Source of the DNA: Hyphomicrobiaceae bacterium
GTDB taxonomy: Bacteria > Pseudomonadota > Alphaproteobacteria > Rhizobiales > Hyphomicrobiaceae
NCBI GenBank assembly: GCA_021775735.1
Contig: JAJFHG010000014.1
Coordinates: 1 to 50,837 of the forward strand
Direction of reading: 5' to 3'
DNA: 50,837 bases
In this document: positions 48,969 to 50,837 of the stretch, in pieces
Position numbering within the stretch: the first letter of the stretch is position 1
Layout: the number at the start of each line of letters is the position of its first letter
The notes under the pieces: model-generated
Seen by the model: only the letters and a program-made list of their open reading frames with translations
Told to the model about the DNA's origin: nothing
The model's database searches: none
Translations under genes and position numbers: made by a program

Positions 48969-50837
48969 TGGCTCAAGCTGTAATCGGCGCCTTGCGCGTC
49001 AACCTTAGTATGAACGCGGGCGAGTTTTCGCGGCAAACGTCTAAGGTGAGCGCTCAGTTAGAGATGATTGAACGTCGTGCCCAGCGATTGGCGCGGCGTG
49101 TTTCTACTGTTGGCCGTAACATGGCCGCGGCTATCACGGCACCTGTTGCGCTCGCCACGGGCTTCGCTGTGAAAGCGTATGCCAAGCAAGAGAAGGCTGT
49201 AGCCTCTGTAGACGCCGCGCTGCGGTCTATGGGTAAGACAGCTGGCTTCACGAGCGAACAACTACGAGACATGGCCGCGCAGCTGCAGGCCAACTCGACA
49301 TTTGGCGATGAAGATATTCTAGACAAGCTTACGGCGAACTTGCTCACGTTCGGTAACGTTCAAGGGCAGGTGTTCGCTCGCGCTCAGCAAGTTGCTGCAG
49401 ATTTGTCAGCGCGGCTCGGACAAGATCTACAGTCGTCAGCAATCATGCTTGGTAAAGCACTGAACGACCCAGCGTTAGGTTTAACCGCTTTGACGCGGGT
49501 TGGCGTTGCGTTTACCGAGCAGCAAAAAGACATGGTCAAGGCCATGGTCAAAGCCAACCGTATAGGCGATGCACAAGCGCTCATGCTCTCGGAACTAGAG
49601 AAGCAGTACGGCGGTCAAGCAGCTGCTTTGGCGAAAACTACAGAAGGGCAATTGAAACAGATCACAAACGCCTGGGGTGATTTTATGGAAATCATAGGCG
49701 CCGTGGTAGCTGAAGTGCTGCCACCGTTTACAGAAGGTCTGCGTGGAGTTGTTGAGTGGCTAAAAAATCTTGAGCCGTGGACAGTGCGGGTTGGAGTAGC
49801 GCTTGCGGGCGTGGCAGCGGCAGGCGGACCAGTATTATTTGTACTAGGGTCCATGACGTCAATGTTGGTAGCTCTTGGCAGCAATTTACTCCAAACATCG
49901 GTCATGGCGGTCGTCGCTGCAAAGAAAATAGCGGCAACCATGGTACCGTTGATCGCGAGTACCGGACCAATCGGACTGTTTGTAGCTGCGGCTGGTTTGG
50001 CGTTTCTCGCTTGGCAGAAGTTTGGCGATAAGCTGCAGACGCTTATAGACAATGTCGTTAGTGTCGTTGCTGATAAGTTCAAATGGCTGATTGACAAAAT
50101 CGCCAAGTTTAGAAACTTCGTAAGCGACGTATGGACAGGCATATCTGCTACGGTAAGAAACGCTCTACCAAAGGCGGTTGTGGACGGCGTAACAGCTGCA
50201 CACGAAAAAGCTGGAGCTGCCATGAGTGCAGCTGCCGGTGCGGTCGCAGAGAAATACAACCAAGTCGCAGGTGCTGTTAAAAATGCGACTTCTGCAGTCA
50301 CTGACTTTTTTGCAGTTAGCAATGCGCCGCTTGGACCGCAAAGCCCAGACATAGACTTAAAATCAACTATGCCTGAAGGCTTCGGCACAGGTGGTCAGAC
50401 AGGCGTGTTCGGTTCAGACAATGGTCAGAAAATGCTGACCAATCAAGAGCGTCTGAACATGCTCATTGCTGAGAATAATCAGAAGCTCGCAGAAGGCCGA
50501 GCGGTTATTGAAAGCCTACATACTCCTTACGAACAAATGATGCTTGATCAAGAGCGTTTGACTGAGCTGCAGCGCGTTGGGGCGATCAGTGCAAATGTGC
50601 ATGCACAGATGCAGCGTAAAGGCGTGCTCAATTTGGCGAACACGTATTTAAGCGCCGCAGGCAAGATCACATCGACGCTGTCGAATGCGTTTAAAGAGAA
50701 CAAGGCGTTTGCCATTGCGAACGCCGTTGTAAACACAGGCCAAGCCATCACAGCAGCTTTGAAAGGTCCGCCAGGCCCTCCATTCTCATTTGGTATTGCA
50801 GCAGCTGCCGCTGCAGCCGGTGCAGCGCAAATCGCAT
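48968..50837 (+). CDS. Phage tail tape measure protein, truncated by the window end
   Basis: The frame stays open for 623 codons up to the last base. The N-terminus (VIGALRVNLSMNAGEFSRQ) is the typical start of tape measure proteins, followed by a helical region with the FATGFAVKAYAKQEKA-like and LGKALNDPALGLTALTRVGV segments, hydrophobic membrane-like segments at about residues 275-350, and an Ala/Gly-rich stretch with KGPPGPPFSFGIAAAAAAAG near the visible end. It sets tail length and crosses the membrane during infection. Coupled to the 68-aa gene. Confidence 0.9.
   Translation, partial: MAQAVIGALRVNLSMNAGEFSRQTSKVSAQLEMIERRAQRLARRVSTVGRNMAAAITAPVALATGFAVKAYAKQEKAVASVDAALRSMGKTAGFTSEQLRDMAAQLQANSTFGDEDILDKLTANLLTFGNVQGQVFARAQQVAADLSARLGQDLQSSAIMLGKALNDPALGLTALTRVGVAFTEQQKDMVKAMVKANRIGDAQALMLSELEKQYGGQAAALAKTTEGQLKQITNAWGDFMEIIGAVVAEVLPPFTEGLRGVVEWLKNLEPWTVRVGVALAGVAAAGGPVLFVLGSMTSMLVALGSNLLQTSVMAVVAAKKIAATMVPLIASTGPIGLFVAAAGLAFLAWQKFGDKLQTLIDNVVSVVADKFKWLIDKIAKFRNFVSDVWTGISATVRNALPKAVVDGVTAAHEKAGAAMSAAAGAVAEKYNQVAGAVKNATSAVTDFFAVSNAPLGPQSPDIDLKSTMPEGFGTGGQTGVFGSDNGQKMLTNQERLNMLIAENNQKLAEGRAVIESLHTPYEQMMLDQERLTELQRVGAISANVHAQMQRKGVLNLANTYLSAAGKITSTLSNAFKENKAFAIANAVVNTGQAITAALKGPPGPPFSFGIAAAAAAAGAAQIA

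Noticed and set aside
43513-50837. An integrase gene
   Set aside because: No tyrosine or serine recombinase motif is visible in any open frame of the element inside the window; it may lie beyond the right edge.

Overview
The window reads as a chromosomal segment of a methylotrophic alphaproteobacterium, probably of the Hyphomicrobiales. The evidence is a lanthanide-type methanol dehydrogenase operon (end of xoxF, xoxG, xoxJ), a PQQ biosynthesis operon, a nearly continuous tetrahydromethanopterin (H4MPT)/methylofuran C1-transfer cluster (fae, mch, mtdB and cofactor genes), and an alphaproteobacterial NDUFS4-type complex I subunit. No 16S gene is present, so the genus cannot be named.

Layout. 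1-3269 (+): xoxF 3' end, cytochrome xoxG, binding protein xoxJ and a CXXCW rhodanese-like lipoprotein. 3312-9455 (-): a periplasmic amidase, then the PQQ-associated (Ped/Lut-type) ABC system: binding protein, beta-propeller, a 143-aa secreted protein, ATPase, ABC-2 permease and a 216-aa secreted protein. This system is a strong candidate for lanthanide (or quinoprotein cofactor) handling. 9748-12789 (+): a DUF3280-like secreted protein and a second, NitT/TauT-type importer of unknown substrate. 12806-16821 (+): mfnB, folB-like, mfnE, DHPS-like and DUF447 genes, then mfnF (-) and a HisA-like gene (+). 18826-25430 (-): fae, CitG-like, ATP-grasp, mch, ATP-grasp, mtdB and beta-RFAP synthase, all for formaldehyde oxidation and its pterin/furan carriers. 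25541-26461 (+): pterin carbinolamine dehydratase and folK. 26528-30617 (-): a cytochrome c and pqqABCDE.

31397-40778 holds assimilatory sulfate reduction: cobA-cysJ-cysI on +, and cysH-cysD-cysN plus a TauE-type permease on -. CysH has the paired-cysteine pattern of an APS reductase and no cysC is seen, which suggests direct APS reduction. Siroheme methylation by CobA supplies CysI. 41781-43512 carries ordinary core genes: a double cold-shock-domain protein, a DUF192 protein, tRNA-Pro(TGG) and NDUFS4.

From about 43.6 kb to the window end lies a phage-like mobile element: a prim-pol/VapE-type primase-helicase, a 290-bp array of 10-bp repeats followed by AT-rich DNA (a candidate replication origin), small unknown proteins, a ClpP-like protease, a P27-type terminase small subunit and a tape measure protein that runs off the end. 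No integrase, large terminase, portal or capsid gene is visible. The iteron-like array and the unusual gene set of this element, together with the ABC-2/binding-protein system next to xox, are the least explained parts of the window.
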